This document shows positions 1 to 12,200 of a stretch of DNA of 17,958 bases, in pieces. Every line of letters begins with the position of its first letter. Position 1 is the first letter of the stretch. The translations under genes and the position numbers were made by a program. The notes below the pieces were generated by a model. It worked only from the letters and a program-made list of their open reading frames with translations, was not told the origin of the DNA and did not search any database. This stretch comes from Parachlorella kessleri (taxonomy: Eukaryota > Chlorophyta > Trebouxiophyceae > Chlorellales > Chlorellaceae): assembly GCA_001598975.1 (NCBI GenBank), contig BBXU01000706.1:1-17958 (forward strand), in the 5' to 3' direction.

Positions 1-471
1 CGCAGAAATGACGTGGGGTCAGCAAAAATGACTGTATGACGGGTGTGTGGTGCAAGTGTGATCCACGGTCGGTCAGGTTTGGACCCTGCTGTGCCAGGTC
101 CTAAGGTGGCGCGCAGCACCATCTCGGTACCATATGGATTCTCTCTCTCACAAGGCGTGCATCCACCTTTTGGTTGCATTCATTCGCCGATATGCTTGCA
201 GACCCTCGGTATTCTTAGTGCAGCAGTGCTTGGAAGCCTTTTTGGAGCCACTGTGTAAGGTTAAGCAGGCGACATTCTGGCCAGCTCTTTTGCGTCCAAG
301 GGCTGTTCCTTAGCATGCAGGCCTCGGCTCCCGGCTGCCAAGGGGCAGCCTCAGGACGTAGCCTTTTCTCAGAAGCCCTGGCTGAGTGCCTCCGCATACC
401 ACTCTTGCTAGCCAAGCTCGGCACTAGCAAGTATGCACCCAGGCCTGTTTTGCTTGCCTGCGTATGTGTAG
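1..471. other. No confirmed exon; probable intron of the UBR E3 gene
   Basis: Short open frames occur on both strands, but none carries a recognisable motif. The stretch at 326-336 (CCTCGGCTCCC) is repeated at 474-484 near the start of the tentative exon, which suggests a small local duplication. Since the E3 must have its UBR box further upstream, this stretch is most simply intron. Confidence 0.4.
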
Positions 472-671
472 ACCCTCGGCTCCCAGAAGCGCTGCAAGGC
501 CTGGAGGCAGCGCTTGGCAGGACGCTGGGCCGCGCCGCGAAAGCGTGCGCCTGGTGGGAGGACCTGACACGCACCTCCAGGCCCATGTATGCACGGCCTG
601 GGGGTGGCTCTGTGGACAGGCTGCTGCTGCAGTTGTGGCCCGAGCTGCTGTCGGGAGGAGACAGAGGCCAG
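472..671 (+). CDS. Probable upstream exon of the UBR E3 gene
   Basis: The frame is open and GC-rich, and ends in CAG before a GTGCGG donor at 672, phase 0. That matches the phase-0 start of the next exon at 1127. The joined junction reads WPELLSGGDRGQ then VSAHLPLNR, which resembles the W-P...Q-x-(V/I)-S-x-H-(L/I)-P-L block that I recall from UBR1/PRT6 proteins. The left border is uncertain: a TAG acceptor at 469-471 is one choice, and the frame stays open back to about 315. The rest of the exon shows no motif I recognise. Confidence 0.42.
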
Positions 672-1309
672 GTGCGGACGAGGGTGGCTGCAGCCCCTGC
701 TGTTGGTCAAGTTTCTGTCTGATTCAGCTCTACCGAGCCTGGCTTGGATGTTGGTTCGCTGTTGGCCGGTGTAGGATAGACTGGTGATATCTGTCTGGTT
801 TGCCGAACGCAAGTCAAGGTATAGTGCAGCTTCACTGTTAGGTATATGGGTGGACTGGGCTGGGGGTCCTGGCCCATCCTCCTGTCCTTGCGTGCACCTC
901 CCGTGGGGCAGCGCCTCGAATATCTCGCAGAGGGCCACCTTGGAAGGGTCACCTTTACCAATCCGGCAGCCCAGGCAGCAGCGCCCTGCTGCCCTGCCGG
1001 CTTGCTTCCTAGGCTTAGTTTGTCTTCTAGGGAACCAACATGAAAGGAGATATTGCGAGGCTGCAACCAGGAGGGAGAAGAAGTGCTTCCTTCCCAAGTA
1101 GGGCTCCTGGGTGGCCTTGCGTGCAGGTCTCTGCCCACCTGCCGCTGAACCGCCTGGCGGCTTCCTTCCTAGCGGCCATGCTCTACCTAGCCTCCCTCCC
1201 GGGCCTCCCGCAGAGCGTGGCAGAGCGCTGCGGCACCCTGAGGGGCGCCGGCGCCCTGCTGACTGAGGCCCCGGGTGTGCTCACCCGCCCAGGCCAGCTG
1301 GACACCTTT

Positions 1310-1342
<33 letters not shown>

Positions 1343-4300
1343 GGCCCACAGGAGCAGGCACAGGGGGCGGGGAGCGCGCTGGCGCTGATGGCTCTGGGGC
1401 CCCTGCGGGTGCTGGCATGGATGAGTCAGGTGTGAAGTGGAGCTATAATCTTGATGTGTTGATATGTAGTCCCTGAGTAAGATTCATGTCGCAGGCTGTG
1501 GGCCTGCTAGAGAGCCCCCCAGGACTAGACTGATACGCCTGTTAGAGGTTAGACACGTGTTTGTAGATGCCTGGCTTGGTCAGCTGGCAGCACCAAGGGC
1601 CGGTGTTGAACTGCGAGGCTCCTTGTGGCTGCCTTGAGCTCCCCCACAAACGTCACAGCGCTCCGTTTGCGGGGCATGTGGGACGAGGTAAGTCCCTAGA
1701 GCTGCTAAGCAGGCGTTTCTACTGGTCGACCATGGCTTGTGACGTGGCTGACTACACTAGCACCTGCCCAGCTGCCAGCGCAGTGATGAAGCCAGGCAGT
1801 ACAGTGGCCAGCATTTGCTCTCCTATGAAGGCCCGCCACCTGAAGCTGGAAAGGAGCAATAGTAGTATGACAGTTGCTCGAGTGCAAGCCTCCTGCCGTG
1901 CTTAGGCTTGCCTGCTTTGCTGCAGATCCGGCACGGGCTGTGGGTGCGCAACGGGGATGAAGTTGTGCGCTTGGAGTTCTTCTACAACTCCCACTATTGG
2001 TGAGCCATGTGTGCGCAGCACTGACAGTAGATGCAAGAAGAAGTTGTGCGCTTGGAGTTTACCTACAAGTCCCACTATTGGTAGGCCCCGTGCGCGCAGC
2101 ACTGACAGTAGCTGAAAGCAGCTTGCTGCTCAGCCAAGGGACTGGTGGTAGTCTCTACAACTGGCATAAGTGGCAGACTTGGCGATGACGGTGCCCGTGT
2201 CCCAACCTGATACTGTGGTTCTGCCACAGGTCCTTGTAAGTGGTAGTACTTGGAGCTTCATTTTGAACTGCTGTGGAGGTTGATTTGCCGTGGAGGCTAA
2301 TTTGCCAAAGGAAACCACCAGACATGCAGTGAAATGGTTAGTAATTCATATGGATATGCAGGTATGAGCATGCAGCTGACATGGATCTTCTGATGCTGCA
2401 AGCCTGGGCGGCCACAGCGCCGGACCCTGACAGGTGGGCAGCATAACTCATATGCTCTTCATGTGCTTATCATGGGCGATTACTATAGACAGTCAAGGGT
2501 GGCAAGGGGCTTGTCTTGTTGACCCGGTCGCATTCCGTCTCACATGGCGGGATGACGGGTGTATGACTGGCTTCCCTGTGGTAGGCGGGTGATGGATAAT
2601 GTGCTGGAGCGTGTGTGTTTAGCAGTCCCAGGGTGTGACAGGCAAGCATTGGTGACAGGGTGCCGCTGTGCATGCTGTGCAGGGTCATCATGGCGATGCT
2701 GAGCGCCTTTGGCGGCGAGGCTGTGTGCACGGCAGTTGTCATGAGCGCAGTCGGGGGACCGTCGGCTCTGCAGGTTTGCGGTTTGTGTCCTGCCGTATGT
2801 ATTAACTCCAGATTGCATGAGTCCTGCACCCTGGACTGACCGGTCCGGACAGCTCCCTTGTTGGCGGCTATGCTGCTGCATACAGTTACCTGTTGTGACC
2901 AGCTGGGATCAATCGGCAGCCTGTTGGGTATGCGCACATAAGCATGCTCCTTCGCTGGCGTGCTTGCAGGGGGCCCTGGGGGCTGCAGCTCGAAGCTTGG
3001 CAGGGGATGGCGGGCGGCAGGTCCAGTGCTTCACCGACGGACTGCGGCTGCTGGTGAGGCATGTGCGGGCCCGGACCGCGCCCGCTTGGTGCTTTGGTTC
3101 GCTGGTGGTCGGTGCCGACTGCCATTAGGGAATGGTACTTACACTCCGTGGTGTGCGGGCATAAGCCATCCTGGCCCCGTTTTGGTGGCCGCCCCAATCG
3201 TGGGCCCTTGCGGCAGCATGGTCAGATTCCTTAATAGTCAGATTGCTGTTGACCTACATCATACTGTTGGGTAGGAGCTGTGTACGTCCGCAGCCCTTGA
3301 GGGGACATGATTGCTACTCAGAAGGCTGGCGTGCACCCACTATGCTTTCCCGCGCAAGCCCCTGCGGCAAAGCCAGCCAGTACGCCGCAAGTCCATCCTA
3401 TAGATATACTAGTAATGTATGCCTCGGCCACAGATCCAGGTTATGTGCTGTCCGTGACTGCTGCCCAGACGCTGCATAGGCATAGGAGACACGCCGTTTC
3501 CACCACAGTTGACTCTAAAGTTAGACACAGCCAGCTCTGCTGATTTCACCTTCGCACCCTTCATGTGCTCTGCTTTGCAGGTGGCGCTGCTGGCGCATGC
3601 GGTGTCTGTGACTCGCCAGCCGACAAACTGACCCCAGCGCTGCTGCTGCTGCTGGTGCTCCATGCAAGCCATGTGCCCACCACCACCCGTGCATTTGTGC
3701 TGCGCAGGTGACGCTGCTGCGCGAGCGCTGGCTGTGGCTGCCGCCCAGCGACACCGTGCTGCTGCGGCGCACGCTGGTGCACGCGCTGGCGCAGGGCCCG
3801 CGCTCGCACTCTCAGCTGGTGGAGGAGCTGAGCTACGAGATGAGTCACCATGCCAGGCTGGATGAGGTGAGTCATGACTGACTCATTACGGCATGGGAGC
3901 TAGGTGCTTTGTGCCCTGGGTCACGTTTGTACTCACCCAGTCAGAAGCTGAGCTATGAGCGGAGCAGTAAATGCTGCGGGGACCCGGTGCGCTGGGAGAT
4001 GAGTCGTGCTGCTCGGCAAGGTGACTCATTGATGTGCAGCCTGAGCTTCCGCCTGAGGTACCTGAGGTACCCGTGCACTGCCAGGTGCTGGAGCAAGTTG
4101 CGCAGTACAGCCGGCCCCAGGAGCAGCAGGCGGGGCTGTACCGCCTGAAGGAGGAGGCCTGGGCGGAGTTTGACCCCTTCTACTTCCACTATGCCAGGTG
4201 GGGCGGAATGGGTGGGCTTGTCTGTCGCACACCAAGCCAGGTGTGCCTTCGTCGCTACCCAGTTTGCCCCGTTTGCTTGGGCTGGGCCAAGCCAGGCGAT

Positions 4301-7300
4301 TGTGGCTAGTAGCTTCTGCAGTACTAGGCGGGCTGGACCCTGGACTTGAATTCCTGCCCTTGTCCTCCTGCGCTGGCTAGAGGCAACACTGCCCGTGCCA
4401 CGTGCACATGCACTGTGCTGCCGTTCTGTCTTGCTGCCGTCCATGCCCCGCACAGCCGATGGGATGTGCAGTGCAAACTGCGGATGGTGGGAGCCCTTGC
4501 AACCCCAAGCACAGCTTGTCTGGTGCTGAGACCTCTTTATCGTCAGTCTCTACCCTGCTGGGACTGGCCGACTGGGTGTGACCTCTCGCCTTGTTGACTG
4601 CCTCCTCAAGGGTGCAAGCTGTCTTATGTAGGGTGGCAGGTAATGTGAGCAGAGATGAGGTATGGGTCTACTGGGCTGACAGGTGTTCTACGCACTTATG
4701 CTGTTTCTACAGGCGGGAGCTGCAGGCAGCGCTGCATGAGGCTCACCAGCAGGGCTACTGGCAGCCTCGCGCCCAGCTGGCACCCCCCGCCACCCCCCTG
4801 CCCTTCTTTCTCTCTGCCGCCAACCGCTTGCTGGAGGGGCCCTTCATATACAGGTCAGGCCTGGTGTCGGTCCATACTGTTGGTTACGCTCGCTGGGCGC
4901 ATCGTGCAGCTGCCCATGGAATACCTTCGCTCAAGGTACCTTTCAGCTGTGGGTGAAACAGGTCTGCGGGCGAGAGAGATGCCTTGCTTGGGCTGCGCTG
5001 TTGGCGAGCGAGTTCACATATTAAAGAGTTCAGTACTATACGACTTCCAGCAAGGCTCACCCTTGGCAGTATCGGGTCCATAGGCTGTGATAACTGTGTG
5101 AGGTGTGGTCGTCACCCTGCAGGCTGGTGTGGGTGGTGCTGCGGTACTGTACTTCCCACTGCCCAGATGGTACCGCCGACGATGCAGCGCTGGCGGCCCT
5201 CAGCCTGGCCTCTCTAGGGCTGCACCATCTCCGTCAGCGCGGTAGCAGGGGAAGCGTCGGAAGCGCTGCTCCAGCTGGCGGCAGCATCCATAGCGTGGCT
5301 AGCCCCACGGCTGCCTCAGCCACTGCGGATGTGGCCAGTGGGGGTGCTGGGCTGCCCACCTGGCTCCCAAAGCTGCTGGAGGGGGACCCCGAGACGGGTT
5401 TTGCGCCGGGAATGCTGAGCATGGTGAAGGTGGGGCATTATGTAATGTGTCTGCCAAGCCTTGCATTCCCAGCGCCACCCTTCCCTACCATTTGCTACCT
5501 TGCGCTATTACAACATCAAGCCCATCATCCATTGCCAAAGACTGGCATGGATGTCACACATTCGCCTCACTACGTCAACATTGCCACACAAGAGGTTTGG
5601 CCCTTCCCTTCAGGACATAGCCGATGGGCCCGTCCACACCTCCGGCTCTAAAGCAACCTCCCGGCGAGAGTATGGCTGGGAGCTGCTGGATTGTGCCAGA
5701 TACCTCGCACCGGTGCTGGAGAGTTTGCTTCAATCAGTCAAAACCACCGCACAGCAGCAGCAGCAGCAGCAGCAGGGGAACCAGGCGCAGCAGGGCCCGC
5801 AGGGCGGTCAGCAGGCAGAGCATGGATGCGGCTATGAGGTGCTGCCGGGCAGCGCCGGCGGGCAGCAGGCGCAGCAGGCAGCGGAGGCACAGCGTAGGGA
5901 GCGTGCCCGCATGAAGAAGGAGAAGATGCTGGCTAAGATGAGGGTGGGTGGCTGGGTGTCTAGGGTCGTGGGCAGGGCATGCTCAGCGTGGGAAGGCACG
6001 CCAGGTGGCTCGCCCTGAGTCATGCCAGATCATTCAGTGGCTTGCTGCCCTGCTCCATTGTAGTGTGCACCCGCTGCCGTGTCAGGCTCCGCAATCGTGG
6101 CCCACAAACGTGGTCACTGTCAACACAGCGTCCACTTTTGGTCAGCAAGCACGTTGCGTGCACCTCGTGCGCTCCTGCAGGCACAGCAGGCGCAGTTTGC
6201 ATTGCGGCAGTCCCCAGCGGAGGCCATCCCCGCCTCTCCCGCACCCTCAGAGCTGAGCAGTGAGGGGAGCCTGCCACCGCCCGGCACTGCCGCACCGGCG
6301 ACCCTGCCGGCGGCAGCGCACAATGCAGCGGAGGATGGCTCGGCGCAGCAGCAGGGCCCGCCGCCAGTTGCCCCTGCAGATGTGCTAGGGCCGGAGCCGC
6401 ATGGTCAAGCCGCCATGGATGTCGATGGTCATAGTGGCGCTAAGCTGGCGCCAGGTGTTAAGAGCACACCCCCCGGAGCAGCCTTGAGCGGGGAGCGGCA
6501 GGGCGCGCAAGCGCGGGAGTTGCCGGCGCACCACCCGTCCAGGTGGCGGGCAGCGGAGGGGGAATGTGCGCTGTGTCACGCTGGGGGCGAGGCTGGGCCG
6601 CTGGGCTGGCTGGTGAGTGACCTGCTAGGTGGGCTGGCATGGCTCTGTGCAGCGGCATATGTGGGACTGGTACTTGGGAAAGTCTCCACCTGCAGCACCT
6701 GCACAAGTGCCGTGGTCCTCTGGCTTTGCTGCGATGTGGGGTTGTCCCAGATGTAGGTATTCGTGTGGTAGGAAGCTGCTGCCCATGCTGCGTGTGGTGG
6801 CGCCTAAGCACTCCTACGCCCTGCAGCCATGGTCTGTGCAGCTTGGCTGCACAGTTGGCTGGCATTTGCGGGTGGTCCACGCTGGGATGGCATAGCAGAG
6901 CATAGCACGGCTGAGAGACGCCTGCTGTGTTATGCAGGCCCACGTCCAAACCTCCCCAGTCCCCATGGTAGCAGCTGCTCGTTCGCAAAGGGGCCCTGGA
7001 GTCAGCGGCAACATCGATGGAGCCAGCCCTTTGGACGCCTTCCCTGTGCTGAGCATGCTGTGCTGCGGCCACATGCTGCACCAGGAGTGCCTCCAGCGCT
7101 ACAGGTGCATGACCTGCCGGAGGGGGAGCCGCGGGGGGGGGGGCCTGGCCGTGCGCAGCACGCGCTTTGCGGCTGCGCAGGTAGATGCTGCAATGGAAGC
7201 GGGCAGCAGTGAGCATGCCAACAGCTGCTTCATTGACTTTGAGCGGCGGTGCTCAGCCCCTCATTGAAGGGGCCGTAACAGCTTTCCCTACATTTTATTG

Positions 7301-9185
7301 CTAGCGCAGCGCGAGTCTGCGGCGGAGGCTGGTAGCCGGCCAAGACGTGGACGGGCGGCTGCTGCTGGACAGGTCGGGAGATTCCGAGATGCTTTGCCCC
7401 ATCTGCCGCCGCATCTCCAACACCCTGCTGCCCGTGACGCACGCGGCGGCACGCAGCAGCAGCAGCAGCTGGGGGTCCACCACAGTGGGGCAGGCGGCAT
7501 TGGAGCCAGTACAAGCAGGAGGACGGCCGTCGCAGCAGCAGCAGCCCGGGCAGGCAGAGCAGGCCCAGCAGCCACAGCAGCTTGTGGAAGGCGCTGCCGG
7601 CAGCAGTTTCAGGGGAGAGGGCGTCGCTGGCTGGGAAGCCCGCCTTTCGCAGCTAGCAGAGCTGGTCCTCGGCCCACGCAACTGGGTACCCGTAGTCCAG
7701 CCCTTCAGCACTCCAGCAGCACCGCCAGCTGCTACAGCGCCAGCAGCGGCAGCAGCAAGCTCTGGACAGTCACTGTCACTGCAGCCCCTGCAGCCCATGC
7801 TAGAGGGCCTGGAGCGGGTGGTTAAGCGGGTGGTGGTGGCGGCCGAGCAGAAGCAGGCCCGCGCGGCTGCTTGGCTGAGACGGCGAGGCGCCAGTGTGAC
7901 TGCTGCAGAGGCGACAGCAAGTGCAGCGGGCACAGCAGCAGCAGGGAGCGGCAGCCGAGCGCTCTGGGGCTTAGCAGCGGCTGCTAGGGAGCCAGCACAG
8001 CAGGGGCAGCAGGCACAGCAGGGGGTCATGGCCGAGGGCACGGCCGCAAGACAGGCGGGGTCTGCAGCACAGGGGGGTGGGGCGCTGGGGAGGCAGGCGG
8101 GGCGGGGCAACACGGGCATGCAGCACGCAGAGCAGACGCAGCAGCAGGCACAATGGGAGCAGGCACAGCAGGGGCCTGCTCCCATGGAGGCCTGGCCAGG
8201 CGTCGGTGATGCGCCAGGCCCTGGTGACAGCAGTGATGAGGAGATGGAGGAGGAGGGGGAAAGGGAGGACCAAGGCCAGGAGGGTGGCTGGCAGGGGCAG
8301 GGCGCCCGCCAGCTGGGCAACTTTGACGGGATGGTTGTGTCTTGGGACGGGGAGCAGTTTGTTGTAGAGGGCGGTGGCGGTCCACCTGACGAGGAGCTGG
8401 GTGGCGAGCGGCAGGGGCTGGGTGGGGAGGAGACACAGCCATGGGATGGCGGCGATGAAGGCGACGGAGAGCAGCGGGCACAGCAGGCGCAGCAGCTGCA
8501 GCAGGCGGGTGTGCGGCCCGCCCTGCGACACCCGCCGCCAGCTGGCGCCCGGACGCCGGGAGAGCAGGCGCAGCAGGTGGGCGTCAGGGAAGGAAGCACC
8601 TCGCCTGACAGTGCCCAAGCCTGGGGCTGCTCTGCACCTGCCGCCCAATTGGGAGTGTGATACTCTTGAATGCATTTTTTGGACAGCTGTCATGGGCCCG
8701 CTGCTCCCGCTAAACTGGCCTGGGCATTTGGTGAGCCGTGCAGGCCACCAGCTCCCCTACCACTTGTGCACAGTATGAGTCACACCCATGGCCCTGCCCA
8801 AGCCCTTTTAGTGGGAAATGTCTGCGTCTACTGTTGTCCTAGTGACGCACTCCCTTTCCCTGAGCAGGCTGTGGTGACAATAGTGCAAGGGCTGGGAGAG
8901 GGTGCGGGCGCGGAGGGCGCCATGGGCCACGCTGTGACCGCTGAGCTTCTGGGCACGGTGGCACGAAACGCCGTGGATGACCTGCTGGAGGGGGGCGTGA
9001 CCCAGGCGGTGGCAGTGGCTGTGGCAACCGAGGCGGCCCGGGGCGCGGTGGAGGGCTGGCGCGAGGCGCAGCCGCCGGCCCCACTGGCGCTGGTATCCGC
9101 TGCCATGATCCAGGCCATGCAGGTATCCTGATACAGACACAAAGGCGTTGTCGAAATGCTGAAGGTGGACATTCGCTGCCATGCC

Positions 9186-9217
<32 letters not shown>

Positions 9218-12200
9218 CCTTGCTCGGACCTTGTAGAGCTTCTGTGCATCAGGGCGCCTACCCAACAGAGTATGTTGTGGCCGCCACCTCAAAGACCCAA
9301 TCATGCTGCGCAGACTGCGGTGGCACGGCTTGATGAAGACCCGCACCTGCCGGGCGGCCTGCTGGCCAGGGCCCTGGGTCGAGAGTTGGTGCGCATGGGG
9401 CTGCTGGGCCGCGCTGCGCTTGACGACGACGGCGAGCTTGCTGACGGGGTGGAGGGCGTGGGTGGGTTGGCTGCTGACGGGATTGGCGAGGAGGGGCTGA
9501 TGGCGGAGGCACAAGCAGTTGGGGAAGAGGCAGGGGAGGAGGAAGAGGAGGAGGCAGGATGGGAGTTAGAAGGTAGAGATGCGGGAGGAGGCGAGGCAGC
9601 AGACCTGGTAGTAGACATGGAGTTAGGCGGGGCCGGGTGGCTGGCTCGGGCAGCGGGGATGCAGCGGGGGCCGGAGGCTGGCGCAGATGCTGCGGCGCTG
9701 CGCGCCGCAGCGCGGCTCAGCGGGGTGCGGCTGCCCGCCCTGCTGTGGTCCCTGCTGGCCCAGGGGTTGGCTCAGTGGGAGGTCTCCCACCGGGGTCAAG
9801 TCTTGGCAGGGGCAGCAGGCACCACAGCAGGCGTAGCAGGCCTCGAAAGCACAGCAGGTGGGGCCGGATCGGCCACGGTTGACACGAGCGCTGAGTTGGC
9901 ACCCAGCAGCCTGGGGCCACCGGCGCTTGTGGACCAAGCCAGCTGGCGCGCGTTGCAAAGCATCGCCCACCTGGCCCTAGCATGCCCAGCAGGGCTGCAT
10001 GCAGCGGCGGATGCCGGTGCGGACGAAGCATCGGCCGCCTCCGCGCATGAAGCGCTGCAGGCGCTCCAGTGGTTGCTGGGTGGGGCACCGTTGGCGGAGG
10101 TGAGCGTTGTTATGTGGTTGACCCAGGTTAAGGTCATTGCGCCTGTTGTTAAGTGCATGCTGGGTTTTGTTTTCAGGCTGTGGGTCCGGGTCTAGCGCAC
10201 TGGCCAGTCCCTTGCAATCTCGGAGCAACCCATTTGCCATCGGAAACAACTTGCAAGGTGCCCTGCCCTGGTCGTTTGCCAACGGTCGACTTTCAACTTT
10301 GGGACCTGGAACAAGCTGGAAACAGGACCAACACGATGGGATCTGCTGCCGGTACCAGGAGCCACCCACACCACACCTACCCCGCTGCAGCCAGCTGCTG
10401 CCTCGCCGGCTTGAACAGCAACGCCCGCAGCAGCACCAGCGCCTGCAAGACATGGACCCCTTCCTACTTGTCATGGACCTGCTAGCAGCGCTGCTAGCCC
10501 CACAGCAAGCAGCCGCCGCTGGCGGCGGCGGTGGTGCCTTCTCCTGCGACAGCCCCCAGCTGGCAGTGCACACCAACCCAGCGGCTGTCCTCAAGGTGCG
10601 CTGCGCTGTGCTGTGCTGGGCTGATGGGCTAGGGCGGCGGCCCCCAGACGCAATACCTAGGACAGTTTAGATGGAGGAGTGCTTGCCCACTACCAAACCC
10701 TGTACTGCTGCCTGGCGGATCCCCTTTCACAAGGTTGCAGGCCGGCCGTGGGTAGCGTGCCAAGCGTGGAAACTGAATCCATGTGCCACATCAAACAGGG
10801 CATGTGGATCTTGTGTTTCTTGCAAGCCTGGAGTGTTGCCCCTGCAGGCCCTGCTGCAGCTGGTGTACCCTCTGGTCGTCTGCAGGGCAGTACCGCCCTT
10901 GTGGGAGGCTAGGGGTGCCCCAGATGCTGGCGAAATGCAGGCGGTGCTGCTCCGCCTGCTGCCCTGGCTTAGCAGGTGGGGGATCTTAACTGTCCTAGCC
11001 CCGATGTGTATGCCTGTACGGGGTGGAACATGCCCCCCAGGTTGCATAACGTGTTTGCCTGTCTAAGTTAGACCTTGCCGCTGGGCAGGCTCCGAACACA
11101 GAGACTCTTTGAGGTCCGCCTTGGTGATACAGGGCCATAATTGCCCCGGCGCCTGCACTCATGCTGGACCGCCATTTGGGCTGTGCGATGTGCGCAGGTG
11201 CCGGCTGCTCCTTGCCCTGTTGGAGTGTCAGCAGCCCCCCGCCGCCTCCACCACCAGCACCACTACCACCCGGGTCCTGGCAACGCCTCGGGCCACCACT
11301 ACAGCAGCAGGCATAGCAGGCTTAGCTGCTGGCCCAGGTGCTGGCAGCGGTGAGGATGCAGCGGCGCTGCCAGGTCCTCCGGCGGAGTCAGCGCCGGCGG
11401 CAATGCTGACTGCAGCCGAGGCTGCCCTGCAGGCTCTGGGGCTGCCAGCCCCGCTGGGTGTGCTGCAGCACCCCGCTACGGGGACCGGCGTTCCCACCGC
11501 AGCGACAGCAGCAGTGGTTACAAAACAGTCGAAAGGCGGCGCTCAAGTCCGGGGCGCTGGCAATGGCGGTGGCAGCGGCGGCGACAGCATGCCGCCTCCC
11601 ACGCCCGAGCCGCCAGCCGTCCTGGCGCAGGGGGATGCCTTGCTGGGTCCCCCGCTGCTGCTGCCGCTGCCGGCGGAGTATCAGGAGTGGTATCTGTCGC
11701 TGGCGCAGCGGCGGTGCAGCGTGTGTGGCCAGGCGCCGAAGGAGCCGGCGCTGTGCCTGCTGTGCGGCGAGCTGGTGTGCTGCGCCTCGCGCAAGTGCCT
11801 CGGACCCTCCTCCTGGGTGAGTCATCCCCGATGAGAGATCACATAGATGGCGGCAGATATTGCAAAATTGGAGCAGCATGCTGTCCAAGGCGCCCAATGA
11901 GGCGCTGGGTGCCTGCCTAAGCGTGTTCCTCTCTTAGCCAGGCGGTGCCACGTGCCTCGTTTGCACACCCCACGCTCCCAGCCCAATAAGAGTTTTGCAG
12001 GCTGAGCAGAGCGCGGGAAACCAGTTGCACAGCTTGTTACTGCTCTTGAGGGTCCCTCGTGCGACACTTAGGTGGCATGCTCAAGTGCCGGCAGCTCTGT
12101 AACGCTCACTGGTGCCCCCCCCCCCCCCCCCTATAACACGCACGCACACACGCACGCACGCATGCAGACATTGCGCGATCTGCCTGATGTGTGCCAGCGT

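Larger units (their letters stand above)
1926..2433 (+). other. E3 exons 1926-1999 and 2362-2433: conserved IRHGLWVRNG / HYWYEHAADMDLLMLQ block
   Basis: The first exon encodes IRHGLWVRNG and ends TG at 1999 before GTGAGC. The second supplies the G of the Trp codon and continues YEHAADMDLLMLQAW. Together they match the UBR1/PRT6 block R-x-G-(L/M)-W-V-R-N-G ... D-x-D-(L/M)-x-L-L-Q. The 3' part of the first exon and its donor are tandemly duplicated into the intron (see repeat). The second exon ends in AG at 2433, phase 2, donor GTGGGC. Confidence 0.85.

Noticed and set aside
408..1097. 229-codon open frame on the minus strand
   Set aside because: No domain, overlaps the probable E3 exon and its intron, composition typical of a GC shadow.
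2470..2937. 155-codon open frame on the minus strand
   Set aside because: Antisense to phase-consistent E3 exon 2683-2773, no motif.
3940..4030. Second exon-echo: AGCTGAGCTATGAG in the intron after exon 3708-3866, similar to AGCTGAGCTACGAG in the exon
   Set aside because: Only about 14 bases match well and the rest diverges; too short to separate from chance in such biased sequence.
7301..8599. 432-codon open frame on the minus strand
   Set aside because: It is the antisense shadow of the GC- and CAG-rich RING/low-complexity exon; its product is Ser/Pro/Cys-rich without any motif.
10177..10358. Start of the E3 exon at the TTTTCAG acceptor ending 10176
   Set aside because: Not phase-compatible with the donor at 10100 and the conserved MDPFLLVMDLL frame; the acceptor at 10358 is. 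It could be used with another donor.
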